Shown: piece by piece, positions 48,801-64,000 of the stretch
Layout: every line of letters starts with the position of its first letter
How positions within the stretch are numbered: position 1 is the stretch's first letter
Assembly: GCA_028023455.1 (NCBI GenBank)
Contig: JAQFVV010013301.1
Location: 100,205 to 164,204, forward strand
Source: Epiperipatus broadwayi
Taxonomy: Eukaryota; Onychophora; Udeonychophora; Euonychophora; Peripatidae
Direction: 5' to 3'
DNA length: 64,000 nucleotides
Notes under the pieces: model-generated
Seen by the model: only the letters and a program-made list of their open reading frames with translations
Databases searched by the model: none
Told to the model about the DNA's origin: nothing
Position numbers and translations under genes: made by a program

Positions 48801-50053
48801 TTTTCAGTATAAAGTCTCCAATACATTTTATCCTTATATGATGTCCTCATGATTATTTGATAGTAAATTGAGCTTCAATAAGGAAACGATCAATAGGGAA
48901 CTATAATAAATTAACACTGCATATTTATCGGTAACTTTTATAAATTATTTTTAAAAAAACTACTCTCTTATAATTTTAAAACGATTTTGAGAGCGTCTAT
49001 AATTACTTAGCTATTTTTAATAGCACCCTTTACTTTAAGAATTTCAATCACAAGTCCCCTCCAAACAATTGAACCTTGGTTTTATACCGGAAGAAAACTC
49101 CCACTTGATTGGTGAATTAAACAATCGACTTGCTAGCTTATTTACATATTTCACCAACAAGACAGAATTAAAAATAAATAATGACTTATTTAATATTTAT
49201 TATTTATCACATTATTAAATTCTTAAATTAATCTTTATCATTTATTTAAATCTATTAAACATTTTTTTAAAATATTCTTTCTTACTTAATTTCACGTTTA
49301 ACTTTTATAAGATTATTTTTATAAATAAATTAAGTCTATTTTTATTCGTTATGTTTTTAAGCAGTATTTTAAAAATCAGATTTAATATTTCACATTAATT
49401 ATCTTTATTTTTATCTCATGATAGCCAAAATAATATTTATAAATTTTATAACAGAATTTTTAAAATAGCTTTGCAACTTTACTAAAAAACTCCCAAGCAT
49501 GTGTGTACGTATTTTAATTAACATCTGTTTTTTACAACAGAGCTACAGACGCTTGTAATAATCTAAAAATAAACTAACAATTCATTTTTTAAAAATAAAT
49601 ATTTTTAAAATAAATAATATCTTATAACAATTTTTAAAATAATAATTCGATATTATTAAAATCAAATATTAATCTTCTATTATGTAATACTAATAATTAA
49701 AATATTTATATTCATTTATTAAATATTAATTTTTATCAACAATAAATATATGCATTTAATTTTAACTTGTCTTTTAAAACTTTAACTTTAAACATTTATT
49801 TATTAAATTTATTAATGCAGTATTGCTTATGGCCAGTTTTCCCAACCATATACTATTATCATTCCCATTGAAATGTCTCTCTCAAACATCAGCACAATTT
49901 TCACATATCAAACACTCATGAATTACTTTAATTACACTTTTAAAAAGATTGTTATAAACAAAATTAAAATCATATAGCTAAATATATCTTAAATTTAAAA
50001 TTTTTTAAATAAATGGATACAACAATTTATGGAGACCCATACAAAAGGGCACA
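45818..50053 (-). repeat. 3' LTR (4.24 kb, end-truncated)
   Basis: Nearly identical to 53970-58193. On the minus strand it begins TGTGCCCTTTTGTATGGGTC at 50053, immediately after the polypurine tract. The last 94 bp present in the other LTR (53876-53969) are absent. In their place the flanking duplication A begins, with a microhomology of about 6-9 bp (TATATT) at the join. No promoter or polyadenylation position can be fixed reliably in such AT-rich sequence. Confidence 0.9.
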
Positions 50054-50067
50054 TATCCTCCTCCTTC
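50054..50067 (-). other. Polypurine tract
   Basis: The minus strand reads GAAGGAGGAGGATA directly before the TGTG start of the 3' LTR. This is the standard position and composition of the plus-strand DNA primer of LTR retroelements. Confidence 0.85.
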
Positions 50068-50765
50068 GGATAAAAATTTTAAATTAACCATCTACCTTCA
50101 TCTTCATTAATCTACAATTAACATCTTCATTTTTCATATCATTAAATATCATAATCAATCACTTTAACATGAAATTTTATAAAGCACTGGAACTTCACAT
50201 TAAAATCTCAACCAGAAAACACTTCTAAATAAAATCATCATGACTTTCTTTTACTTTATAAAATTAAGTCTCACTTTTCTTTTATTTATATCTTTAATTA
50301 GGTCATTTTTATTTCCCTAATCTTACTAAGAAATATTAAATGTTTATATTCCTTTAAATAACATCTTGTACACAAACTAAACTATAAATACATATTTCTA
50401 TAGTTAATACTATCTTTTAAATCACACTTTGTGTTTTATTTTACACTTGTTGCTAGTTTCATTAACAGTTTTTAATGAATCATTATCTAATACACTTAGA
50501 TACTTTTCATTTAAAGAGATTATCTTTATCCCTGAAAATTTATTAGTTTTATGATCACTATTACAATCTTTATGAAAAATCTTAAATTCATCCATACTTT
50601 TTCATAAATTGATCTTTTATAAGATCTACTCACTCTTACATATTATTAATTTCTCCCTAAATTAACATTTACTGATTTGATAATACATTATTTTATTATA
50701 TAAAATAAAATATATGAACACCACACTAAATCTTTACCCACAATATATCCTTTGAAAATTGTAAT
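50068..50765 (-). other. 3' untranslated interior of the LTR element
   Basis: About 700 bp of AT-rich sequence between the integrase remnant stop (50766-50768) and the polypurine tract. No coding frame or motif was recognised. Confidence 0.7.
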
Positions 50766-50955
50766 TCACACTTCAGAAGGATATGGAATTAAACTTCTTG
50801 CATTATAAGTTCCTTTTTCACCATCTGGTGTGGTTAACATAAATGCATTTTCACCTACTTTGCAAGATATTCTATATGGACCCTCATATAGACTAAGAAA
50901 TTTTTTGAACTGATTTCTTTGAAGGTTGCTAACATGGAAAGACCTTTTTAATTTG
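50766..50955 (-). pseudogene. Integrase C-terminal (GPY/F) remnant of pol
   Basis: In the frame -1 relative to gag, the minus strand reads IKLKRSFHVSN, then FLSLYEGPYRIS, ENAFMLTTPDG, GTYNARSLIPY and a TGA at 50766-50768. LYEGPYRI followed by an NAFxL beta-strand and a YNxxxLxPY ending is the GPY/F module at the C-terminus of Ty3/gypsy integrases, which helps integrase multimerise and bind DNA. About 63 codons remain of a pol polyprotein that normally exceeds 1000. The frame overlaps the gag stop, so the deletion joined the end of gag almost directly to the end of pol. It cannot integrate DNA by itself. A -1 frameshift would append it to Gag, but nothing shows that this happens. Confidence 0.85.
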
Positions 50956-53158
50956 ATTTCTTATTACTAACTTTATTAACTGGTCTTTTTAAAATTGTGG
51001 TCACACCACTAGTAGAAGGCTGATTATTTTGATCATCACTTCTGTCTCTAAATGTGTCAAATTTAACAAAATTTTTTAAGTGTGGAGACATCCTATCTCT
51101 ACCTCTATACTCAAATCTCCTTTTATACCCTGCAGAAGGTCTCACACCATTGTTAACATTGATATTTGCTAACGGATAATTATTTCTATCCTTGTTTACT
51201 TTAAATCTATTATCCATAGATAATTCAGCAACTTCAAGAGCATCTAATACCTCAGATACTTCTTCTATTGAACCACGATCAGCAGCTATCAACAACTGTT
51301 CAACGTTTTTAGGTAAGTTATGCCTTACAATTCTGACAATCTGTCCTTCTGATAATGGACAAGCAGTCAACGTTTTCAACCGAACAGCTTGATTTCTGAA
51401 AAAGCTTGTATAGCTGCCTTTACTAATATGGTATTTTTCTTGAGTAATTTGGTATCTGATGCAATCTTGTTTATCAGAGTTCCAAAAACTCCCAACAATA
51501 AAACACTTAAAGTCGCCATAAGTTATTGGTTTCTCAAACAATGATTGCCACCAATCTTTGGCAATTCCATACAAATGATTGCTACACACTGCCACTTTTT
51601 CTTTTTCTGACAAGGAACATATGGAAAATAATTCGTCCAAATTATTTAAAAATTCTGAGGGATTTTCCATATACTCTCCTTTAAACGGTTTGACTTTCAT
51701 AAAACGTAAAGCCATTGAATTATTGGCATTTCCTTCACAATTAACCATTTCTCTACTTGGTCTACTATCAATTTCTTTCACAATAGTATTTTCTGACTGA
51801 TTACTATTATTTTTCCTTCCCGATTCTACTTTATCTATTCTTAATGAATTAACATAATCATCATATGTCTTATCACTTATTCTCCCTTTTAATACTTCTG
51901 TCTTTGTATTATTTACATTTTTTGTCTCTATCTGGTCATACATTTGTTGAAATTTCCCCTCTAAATCCATTTGTTCAAGCACTTGCTTGACATACCCTTT
52001 CTGTTCCTTCCTGAATTCATCCAAATTCTTATCTAAAATTTCTTTATATTTATCATTGTTTAATTCTAACATACCTGCATGCTCTTTTATATCTTTTTGC
52101 ATACGCTTTAAATTTTCTCCTACCTTTGATCGATATTTATGCTCATCGATTCTTTTAACATCTAGCTCCTTAAATTTTTCAATTAGTTCCTTCTCTATTT
52201 CATCTTTTATATCTTCTTTGGTCTGAACTATGGCACTCCTAACACTTTTAATATCTTCACTAACATTATTAACATGGCTTTTAACCTCACAAATCTCACT
52301 ATCAACTTTTAATTTATAGCTATCAATTTTTAAAGTTAAATCATTATTATTGATCCTACATTGATCAATAGATTCTGCTATTTGATCTTTCAAATTTTTA
52401 ATCGTACTCTCTGAAAATTCACAAAATTTTCTTTCCAACAATTCTTGATTTTTATCATCAATTTTTATTATTTCTAACCTTAAAGATTCAACTACTTCTT
52501 CATTTTTACTAAATCTTATATTTAAATTATCAATTTTATCTTCCACATCTTTTTTAAAATTCTTTACAATTTCAGAATTATCATCAATCTTCTTATTTAT
52601 ATTACTTATACAAGATTTTATTTCTTCTCTATCTTTACTTAAATCTTCTTTAACTTCTTTAATATTTTCCTCAAGAGATTCTAATTTTATATTATTCTTA
52701 TTTATATCCTCTATAAGAGTATCAAACTTCATATTCATTTCTTTTTTAATAGAATTACTCTCCTCTTTCATTTCTTCTTTAATAGCATCAAATCTAAGAC
52801 TATTTTTATTACTCTCCTCTTTCATTTCTTCTTTAATAGCATCAAATCTAAGACTATTTTTATGACTCTCTTTTTTCATTTCTTCTTTAAAAGAATTACT
52901 CTCCTCTTTCACTGAATTAATAATACCTTGATACATTAATTCAAAATGCTTCATAAAATCAAACATTGAGAAGTTCTCTATATCTTTCTTAGTTTTTACT
53001 ACTTCTTTCTCTCCTGTTTTAAAAATTATCACTTCCTCCTCCTCTATTTCACTATCCATATTTTGAGTATTTTCTAATATTGTCTCAAAATCTACTAATT
53101 TCTTCCCTTCTTTTATCTTCACAACTATTATCCTCAATAATAAAATTAGACATCTCAA
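50948..53158 (-). CDS. Retrotransposon Gag protein (736 aa, coiled-coil N-terminal half)
   Basis: The only long intact frame in the window. Residues 1-60 are acidic (SEIEEEEV). Residues about 60-440 are a Lys/Glu/Asp/Asn-rich heptad-like coiled coil that includes a 17-residue tandem repeat (KNSLRFDAIKEEMK, twice). Residues about 482-645 match the Retrotrans_gag capsid-like region: VKPFKGEYMENPSEFL, YGIAKDWWQSLF, GDFKCFIVGSFW, then a QxxRLKTL and HNLPKNVEQLL segment. The tail (about 670-736) is Arg/Lys/Asn-rich and probably binds RNA. There is no CCHC zinc knuckle and no protease motif. Gag packages element RNA in cytoplasmic particles. Translation may begin at Met1 or, more plausibly, at Met34 (53059; MDSEIEEEE), because the first 15 residues are oddly hydrophobic. 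It ends at TAA 50948-50950. Confidence 0.9.
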   Translation of the reverse strand: MRCLILLLRIIVVKIKEGKKLVDFETILENTQNMDSEIEEEEVIIFKTGEKEVVKTKKDIENFSMFDFMKHFELMYQGIINSVKEESNSFKEEMKKESHKNSLRFDAIKEEMKEESNKNSLRFDAIKEEMKEESNSIKKEMNMKFDTLIEDINKNNIKLESLEENIKEVKEDLSKDREEIKSCISNINKKIDDNSEIVKNFKKDVEDKIDNLNIRFSKNEEVVESLRLEIIKIDDKNQELLERKFCEFSESTIKNLKDQIAESIDQCRINNNDLTLKIDSYKLKVDSEICEVKSHVNNVSEDIKSVRSAIVQTKEDIKDEIEKELIEKFKELDVKRIDEHKYRSKVGENLKRMQKDIKEHAGMLELNNDKYKEILDKNLDEFRKEQKGYVKQVLEQMDLEGKFQQMYDQIETKNVNNTKTEVLKGRISDKTYDDYVNSLRIDKVESGRKNNSNQSENTIVKEIDSRPSREMVNCEGNANNSMALRFMKVKPFKGEYMENPSEFLNNLDELFSICSLSEKEKVAVCSNHLYGIAKDWWQSLFEKPITYGDFKCFIVGSFWNSDKQDCIRYQITQEKYHISKGSYTSFFRNQAVRLKTLTACPLSEGQIVRIVRHNLPKNVEQLLIAADRGSIEEVSEVLDALEVAELSMDNRFKVNKDRNNYPLANINVNNGVRPSAGYKRRFEYRGRDRMSPHLKNFVKFDTFRDRSDDQNNQPSTSGVTTILKRPVNKVSNKKSN

Positions 53159-53840
53159 CCTCTAAATCTTTATCCCAGTTATCCATTTCTATATTTTTTT
53201 AAAATTCAATTCTATTAGTATGCAGTACTTATTATCAATATTTCAAAAATAATAATTCCCTATCAACCTTTCCATCTCCACTCAATTCACTTCTACAATT
53301 AATCATAAAATAGGATCTTTGAAAACTCTACACTATTTATTATAAACTAATTATATAACTACGAATAACAAAATTGTGTCATATCATTATCTTTACACCT
53401 ATGATCCACAGACAATTTGCACATAATATATTATATTAAATATACATTTTAAAATATCTTAAGAATTGACATGGTCATATTACAAAATAATTATTTGCCA
53501 CATTTCATCATTTACATATTTATTTGCTTATTAATTTAAAATCAACTTAGTATTTAATTTTTTTAAATAATCATATTATAGATACCACATGAAAATATAA
53601 TAACTTTACTAATAAGATTTTTATTTTAATTTTACAATTAACATCTAATCACTTATAACTACTATTATAAAATACTAAACTATTTATATTTAATAAATAT
53701 ACTAATCATTAATTCCTAAATTATACATTTTAACCCATACACTATTTTTACTAACAAATCTATACCTATCACTCTATCCTCCTAACATATACCAACCCTA
53801 AAATTATGTATATCCTAATCCTTAATTAAATATCTAAGCC
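53159..53840 (-). other. Untranslated leader of the LTR element
   Basis: About 680 bp of AT-rich sequence between the primer-binding site and the gag start. No frame or motif recognised. It would be expected to hold packaging signals, but none can be identified by eye. Confidence 0.6.
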
Positions 53841-53858
53841 TAAAACGTTTGGGCGCCA
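53841..53858 (-). other. Primer-binding site (tRNA-Lys-like)
   Basis: The minus strand reads TGGCGCCCAAACGTTTTA. The first ten bases TGGCGCCCAA match the start of the classical tRNA-Lys primer-binding sites, and the rest diverges. The site lies about 17 nt inside the predicted 5' LTR end, which is further than usual. Either the LTR end is misplaced by a few bases or the element tolerates a spacer. Confidence 0.7.
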
Positions 53859-53875
53859 AAATCCTAACTACCGTT

Positions 53876-59185
<5,310 letters not shown>

Positions 59186-59203
59186 GTGTAGCTATATATA
59201 TAT

Positions 59204-59232
59204 ATATGTATATATATAGATACACATATATA

Positions 59233-59265
<33 letters not shown>
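59204..59265. repeat. Interrupted (AT)n microsatellite
   Basis: Several AT runs separated by GT and GATACAC interruptions. Confidence 0.9.
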
Positions 59266-59266
<1 letters not shown>

Positions 59267-61530
59267 TGTACTGGTCAGATAATGTATGTTGGTTTAACCC
59301 AGTTCAAATACTAAGCGAAAGTACCTCGAGGCCACTCATATGTGAGATATAAAAATCAAGAATACTATGGCTTCTGCCCTATTTGCCTATTCTTGAGTTT
59401 AACTACGAACCACCAACATATCTGAGATATACATAAATTATTTTCTCACCTGGCCCAAGCTTAGAATCAGGGAGAGACAATGGACAGAATACTTACGGAG
59501 CTAACTAAGTTAAATGTGCATAAAAATATAATATGAATTAAGTGTTTGTGCATGCCTGGATCATTGGACAAGTAAAATAAGGGTTAATCTAATCAGAAAT
59601 TGAAATAAAATTAGAAGACTTAAGCTTTTTAGATTAAATAATATATTTTAATAAAACATAATTTTAAATATTTGAAAGGTTTTAATTATCTCCGCTATTC
59701 CCCGATTAATTATATGATAAATAATTTTACAATAAGGCTGAGGGCAATTACATAACATTTTGCAGTCTAAACAGTACTCTCTCAATTTAAATGAAATTAC
59801 TAACACGTGTCCCCTCGATAAAGCCAAATTAAAATAATTCTTTCACAAAGCAACTTCTAGTTGCTTTGTGCTTTACAAACAGTTTTAAAATATTTAAAGA
59901 TTTCTTAAAAATAATTCATGTTTAAGGGTGGAATGAATGCAAACAAAGTAGGCATTATCGAGGAGACCAAGATGGCAGACAATAGGAAACTTAACTATTA
60001 TTTAAAATGACAGATATTATTTTAAATTGGACAGTTTTAAATGAAAAAAAATATTTAAACTACAAATAAAAAAACAAGAAAACATCTATATACATTTTAA
60101 AATGAGGAATAGTGAAGGGAAAAAAATTCAGTATAAAGTAAATGATCAAATGATAAAAGTAAGATAAATCTAATATTAGTATAATTAGAACAACAGTTAC
60201 ATTATAAATAGGAATTAAAGACATAAGTAGTGAAAGGTATTTAGAAAAATGGTAAGTAATAGTTCATGAGAAGATTCATACAGTTACCAGTCCTTGTTAA
60301 TTGGATCCAGTTCCCTCAACGTGGTGGCTTGATTGAATACATTGGGATTTGTCTGGACAAGGAATTCGAAATTATGCAGCATTTTATTGCAAAGTGCACA
60401 GACATGGCTCACAGTCCAGGTTTCTATTTGTTGGACATGTTACAGCATTTTGATGGATTAGGACCTTGGCGGCAGGCAAAGCTGTTGTGTCTAGCTGCCA
60501 AACATGGTCATGTCCACCAAATTCATATAACTTTTAACCGGTCGCATGTTGGAACTTCTAACAGGAAATTTTCCACAAAACTAGGATCAGTTTAAAGCAC
60601 TGACTGCTGAATCCTTACACACAAGATCAGAATAGTTTCAAAGACAAAAGCTAAATAAATTCAGGAGCAAAATCTGAATGAGTTGAACAGCAAAATCTGC
60701 CTAATTCAGGAACAATATTTTCTGATTTTAGAAACAAAATCTCATGAAGAATCCAACCACAGGATCTGCATGAATAATAAGAACTCTGAGAGATTTCAAA
60801 AGTAAAATCTGAATCATCTAAACACAAGATCTGCACGAAGAAGCATAAGAACTCAGAGAGAGACAACAGACTAAGTCTTTTGTTCTCCTCTTTTTATATA
60901 CCCCTTCAGGATCTACCCTTCTATTGTTTTGCATATGATTTTAGATCTTGATAAGCCCCCTATGCTCCTTTGTTTCAAAGTAACTTTTTTTAAAAATAAA
61001 CTTTTAATTTCTTATTATAGATTTCTGTATTTAACTTTTGAATTTGTATTAATTAAAAAAGGCCATCTTTAATTTGCATTGAATGGGCTAACTAATTGAA
61101 ACATACCACTCCTTTAGAAATGCTAGCAGGCTTATCTCAAAATAAAATCATATGCCATATTTTAACAAAATTTAAAAGAAAAATATCTTATTATTTCTTT
61201 TAAAAAAATAACATTTTATTTGAACAGAAATTGGCATTTACTCATGTATATATATATTGTACCAGACCATTCTCCCTGCAGAATTCTTTTCCTAATCTTG
61301 CACTGAGCATGAAGTGACCAAGATTCAACAGGTAAAGAAATGGATACCAATTTAGCCGATTGTCTGTACTCATGTATATTGGTACTTCCAGCTAAATTGA
61401 TAGAAAGAGTGGATTGACAGGACTCTTCCAGTTAAAAAACACCCTTTAGTTGATATCTTATTTGAATGCCTGAATATTTAGAACAATGGCAAGTACACAC
61501 CTTTGAAAAATCTATTTACAAAATAGACTT
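59266..61530. other. AT-rich spacer with one weak open frame
   Basis: 59270-59500 is less AT-rich and holds short inverted phrases (TATGTTGG / CCAACATA), possibly an unidentified repeat. A 109-codon plus-strand frame at 60266-60595 (contains FIAKCTDMAHSPGF and GPWRQAKLLCLAAKHGH) is the least low-complexity of the short frames. It has no motif I recognise, no upstream context and no obvious splice partner. After it, 60640-60860 carries loose repeats of ACAAAATCTGAAT / ACAAGATCTGCA, which suggests repetitive rather than genic DNA. Confidence 0.45.
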
Positions 61531-61597
61531 TTGCACGCCACTTCTAGAAAAGAATCGAAAAAATGAATTTTTCACCCTTTTCTAGAAGGATGTGCAA
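61531..61597. repeat. Small palindrome (hairpin)
   Basis: TTGCACGCCACTTCTAGAAA at the left pairs with TTTCTAGAAGGATGTGCAA at the right, around an A/T-rich loop near 61556-61575. It is followed by an unusually GC-rich patch (CCCCGGTAGAGCG, 61637-61650). Could be the end of an unidentified element. Confidence 0.6.
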
Positions 61598-62428
61598 TAT
61601 CATATGTTCAGTGGAGCATAAGAATAAGATTTAACACCCCGGTAGAGCGATATCCCTTGTGGCTAGCTCGGTCACTCTATATCTAGGGTCTTCAAATGGG
61701 TAAGTTAAACGATTATTATAGGTATGTGGTTGATGAGGAAATGACATTTTTTATCAATATAAATAATAATATGAAAACGAAACAAGTTTAATATTATGAT
61801 TAAATATTTATTTATTCCCAAATACCCACCACCGTTTCATACTAATGATATAATAAAAAAAATACCAAATAATTAATTATCACAAACCCCTATATATATA
61901 CAGGGCATTGAAATCGATAAAATACAATTTATATAAGAAAATAATAAATCTCTAAAGCTATTTACAACGTTTTATAAAGAATGGAAGCGGTCTGAGCTTT
62001 TTTTGACCCTGTTGAAATGTTATACTTTGTGTGATTTAATATATATATATATATCAGATTAGAGATCTTCGGTTATACAGGCATGTACTTTTACTGATGA
62101 CTTTAAAACCTTTTTATTGATAGCAAATATAATAAAAACTATGCATATATTTGCACTATGAAATATTTCACTAATTTCATATTTTCAACAAGTCAATAGG
62201 TTGCATTAGCTCAGATACTATATTGTACTCACCATAAGGTACTGTATCTATTTCCCTTTTGCCAGAGATAAATTTCTATACATGTATATACATGCAGCAC
62301 AATTATACACTTACTATTATTTTAAATATAAAGTTATTAGAGTACTTGCTTACAGGAAATCTATAATAGATCATTTTTAGATATTCAGCATGAGATATCG
62401 TATTTACCAAATATTATAAGCATATGTA

Positions 62429-62469
<41 letters not shown>

Positions 62470-64000
62470 GCATATTTATATATGACGAATTTCAGAAATA
62501 ACAACAAGTGCAAAACGAATAAGCAACAAAAAAAAAAGAATCTCATTGCAACCTTTGTTGAAAAATACTAGAATTTGAAATGGAGAAAAATTGACTTAAA
62601 AGATTTATGTAAAAGCTTTATCATTTATGCCCATAATAACTGTAAAGTCAATATACATATGCGAGAGACAACTCTCTCTTTTTAAATGATTAATAATAAT
62701 AATAAAAAATAATAATATATTTAATTGGAAATATCAAAGTTAATTATCCCAATATTAATAAAAAACATCTTAAAATAAACTTATGTCTGCGTCTTCATTC
62801 TTTTCTTCTGGGCTTTGAGTGGGCTTCAAGTCAACTGGCTGTGTAGTGAGGATTTCATCTATTTAGCAAGGCGGCGTTAGTCATCATCGTGGTGGATGGA
62901 ACTGGCATGGTCACATCTTGGCAGCTTGGGACAGAGAAAAGGGCAGTGTGCTGGCTAGTTGTCTATTCCACGGTCATTTTACTGGACTCACTGGTAGATT
63001 GCTTCATATTTTCCTCTGTTTGTATATGATAATAATTTTTATCAAATGTTCATTTTCTATCTTGACTAGTTTATTAAATTCTTAAGAAATCAAGAGTTCT
63101 TAAAAGAATTATATAATGGATTTCTTAGAAAATGTCAGCAGCGGTCTAGTCCATAAATTTATCTCTAAGTTGCTAGATGATTGAAAATCTCTGGAGCCAA
63201 AGTAGTGAACGACTTGAATGCCAAAAAAAGAATGAATCTCACAACACTGACTAAACTATATCAATCCCACTAGCCCTCTGAGAAGTATGAATCAGCCAAT
63301 CCTTTCAATTTATCTTATCATTTAGATTATAACATTCCTTACAATTTTTCCGATTAAATTCTACATTTTAAGTTTGATATAATGATTTCCATCTTAAATA
63401 ACTCAGACCACTTGCTTACAAAATCAATTCAAAATAATTTTTAACAAGATAACAGTTTAATTATCAAACATTTTGCTTGTGATCAGATTTTTGCAAAAGC
63501 AATTAACATTCTTAGTTTACAGAATAAAATTAGTTTTTAGAAAAGTAATTAAAAAAAAATGTACAATTACATTGGAACAATTGCTTTTCTCTATTTGAAT
63601 TTTTCAGAGATAAGCCAAATACATAAAATAACATATCATAAAACATATACAAAAAGGAAATATAAAACAAAAAAATACATGAGTTTACTTTACAATATTT
63701 TCTATGTCAATTTCTTATTATTTAAATTGGTGTGTGTGGGTATTTTAATGCTCAGACTCAACCTCCATTATTAATCTAGCACATTTTTATATTTGTTGTG
63801 CTTAATACAGACTTTGTGCAAGGCCATTTGATAATGCCTGGCACAATATATATATATATGCTTCCGTATATATATATATATATTTGATTAATAAATTTTG
63901 AAACGGAAATTTTAATAACAAACATAAACAGAATTTTACTGTAAAAGAAATATTTTAAGGCAAATAACTAAATTTAATATGCATTAAATGTACAAAATAA
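61598..64000. other. AT-rich spacer with a GC-richer islet
   Basis: No gene recognised. 62790-63010 is clearly less AT-rich than its surroundings (contains GCAAGGCGGCGTTAGTCATC and TGGCAGCTTGGGACAGAG). It lacks an open frame of useful length on either strand. It could be part of an untranslated exon, a SINE or an LTR remnant. (AT)n tracts lie at about 62431-62465 and 63846-63885. Confidence 0.45.

Noticed and set aside
51192-52226. Three plus-strand frames opposite gag
   Set aside because: They are antisense shadows of the intact gag frame, with Ser/Phe-rich composition mirroring Lys/Glu codons.
60266-60595. 109-codon plus-strand frame as a host gene
   Set aside because: It is not low-complexity, but there is no recognised domain, exon boundary or context. 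It is noted in the spacer entry instead of being called a gene.
61637-61690. tRNA-like patch (CCCCGGTAGAGCG, then AGCTCGGTCACTC)
   Set aside because: Fragments resemble tRNA arms, but the order and spacing of A and B boxes are wrong on both strands.

Overview
The window looks like non-genic DNA from an invertebrate-type animal genome. It is extremely AT-rich, dense in (AT)n, (CA/TA)n and (GTA)n microsatellites, and has no bacterial-style operons, Shine-Dalgarno-spaced genes or long host open reading frames. I could not recognise a host protein-coding exon, an rRNA or a functional tRNA. What can be recognised is mobile DNA: an LTR retrotransposon with very long LTRs, at least four Penelope-like element (PLE) fragments with GIY-YIG endonuclease remnants, a decayed non-LTR reverse transcriptase, a mariner pseudogene, two Merlin (IS1016/ISXO2-type) DNA transposons, a MITE family with TA target sites, and many foldback or inverted-repeat elements. 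That mix is typical of lophotrochozoans, cnidarians or arachnids. The species cannot be named from sequence alone.

Layout. 0-14 kb: AT-rich spacer holding a foldback MITE (about 2.23-2.47 kb), a TA-flanked MITE (5206-6060), a decayed LINE reverse transcriptase (6.8-7.9 kb, minus) and a Merlin element (9354-11923, 8-bp TSD). A longer copy of the same MITE (9414-10883) is inserted inside the left terminal inverted repeat of that Merlin. A degenerate PLE lies at 13.0-14.0 kb. 14-26 kb: a second Merlin element (14603-17036, perfect 8-bp TSD) with a truncated transposase and a minisatellite-like interior, a mariner pseudogene (18.9-19.76 kb), three foldback elements (19.9-21.5 kb), a head-to-head pair of PLE 3' ends that each carry a tRNA-like segment (22.8-24.3 kb), and another PLE endonuclease fragment (24.57-25.0 kb). 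26-38 kb: a roughly 110-170 bp period repeat array, diverged longer repeats and a (GTA)n tract. 38.8-43.2 kb: a large nested palindrome. 44.9-59.2 kb: the LTR retrotransposon and a duplicated flank. 59.2-64 kb: mostly unrecognised AT-rich DNA.

The LTR element is the only locus with a long intact coding sequence. It is a minus-strand, Ty3/gypsy-like, non-autonomous element: two LTRs of about 4.2-4.3 kb, a primer-binding site, a polypurine tract, an intact 736-codon gag with a large coiled-coil N-terminal half, and almost no pol. The only pol left is the integrase C-terminal GPY/F region, read in the -1 frame and directly abutting the gag stop. Its outer 3' LTR lacks the terminal 94 bp and joins a 0.9-kb copy of the sequence found on the other side of the insertion. 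This is either an assembly haplotype join or a real rearrangement.

All assignments come from reading motifs by eye. No database search or alignment program was used, so subfamily names are provisional.
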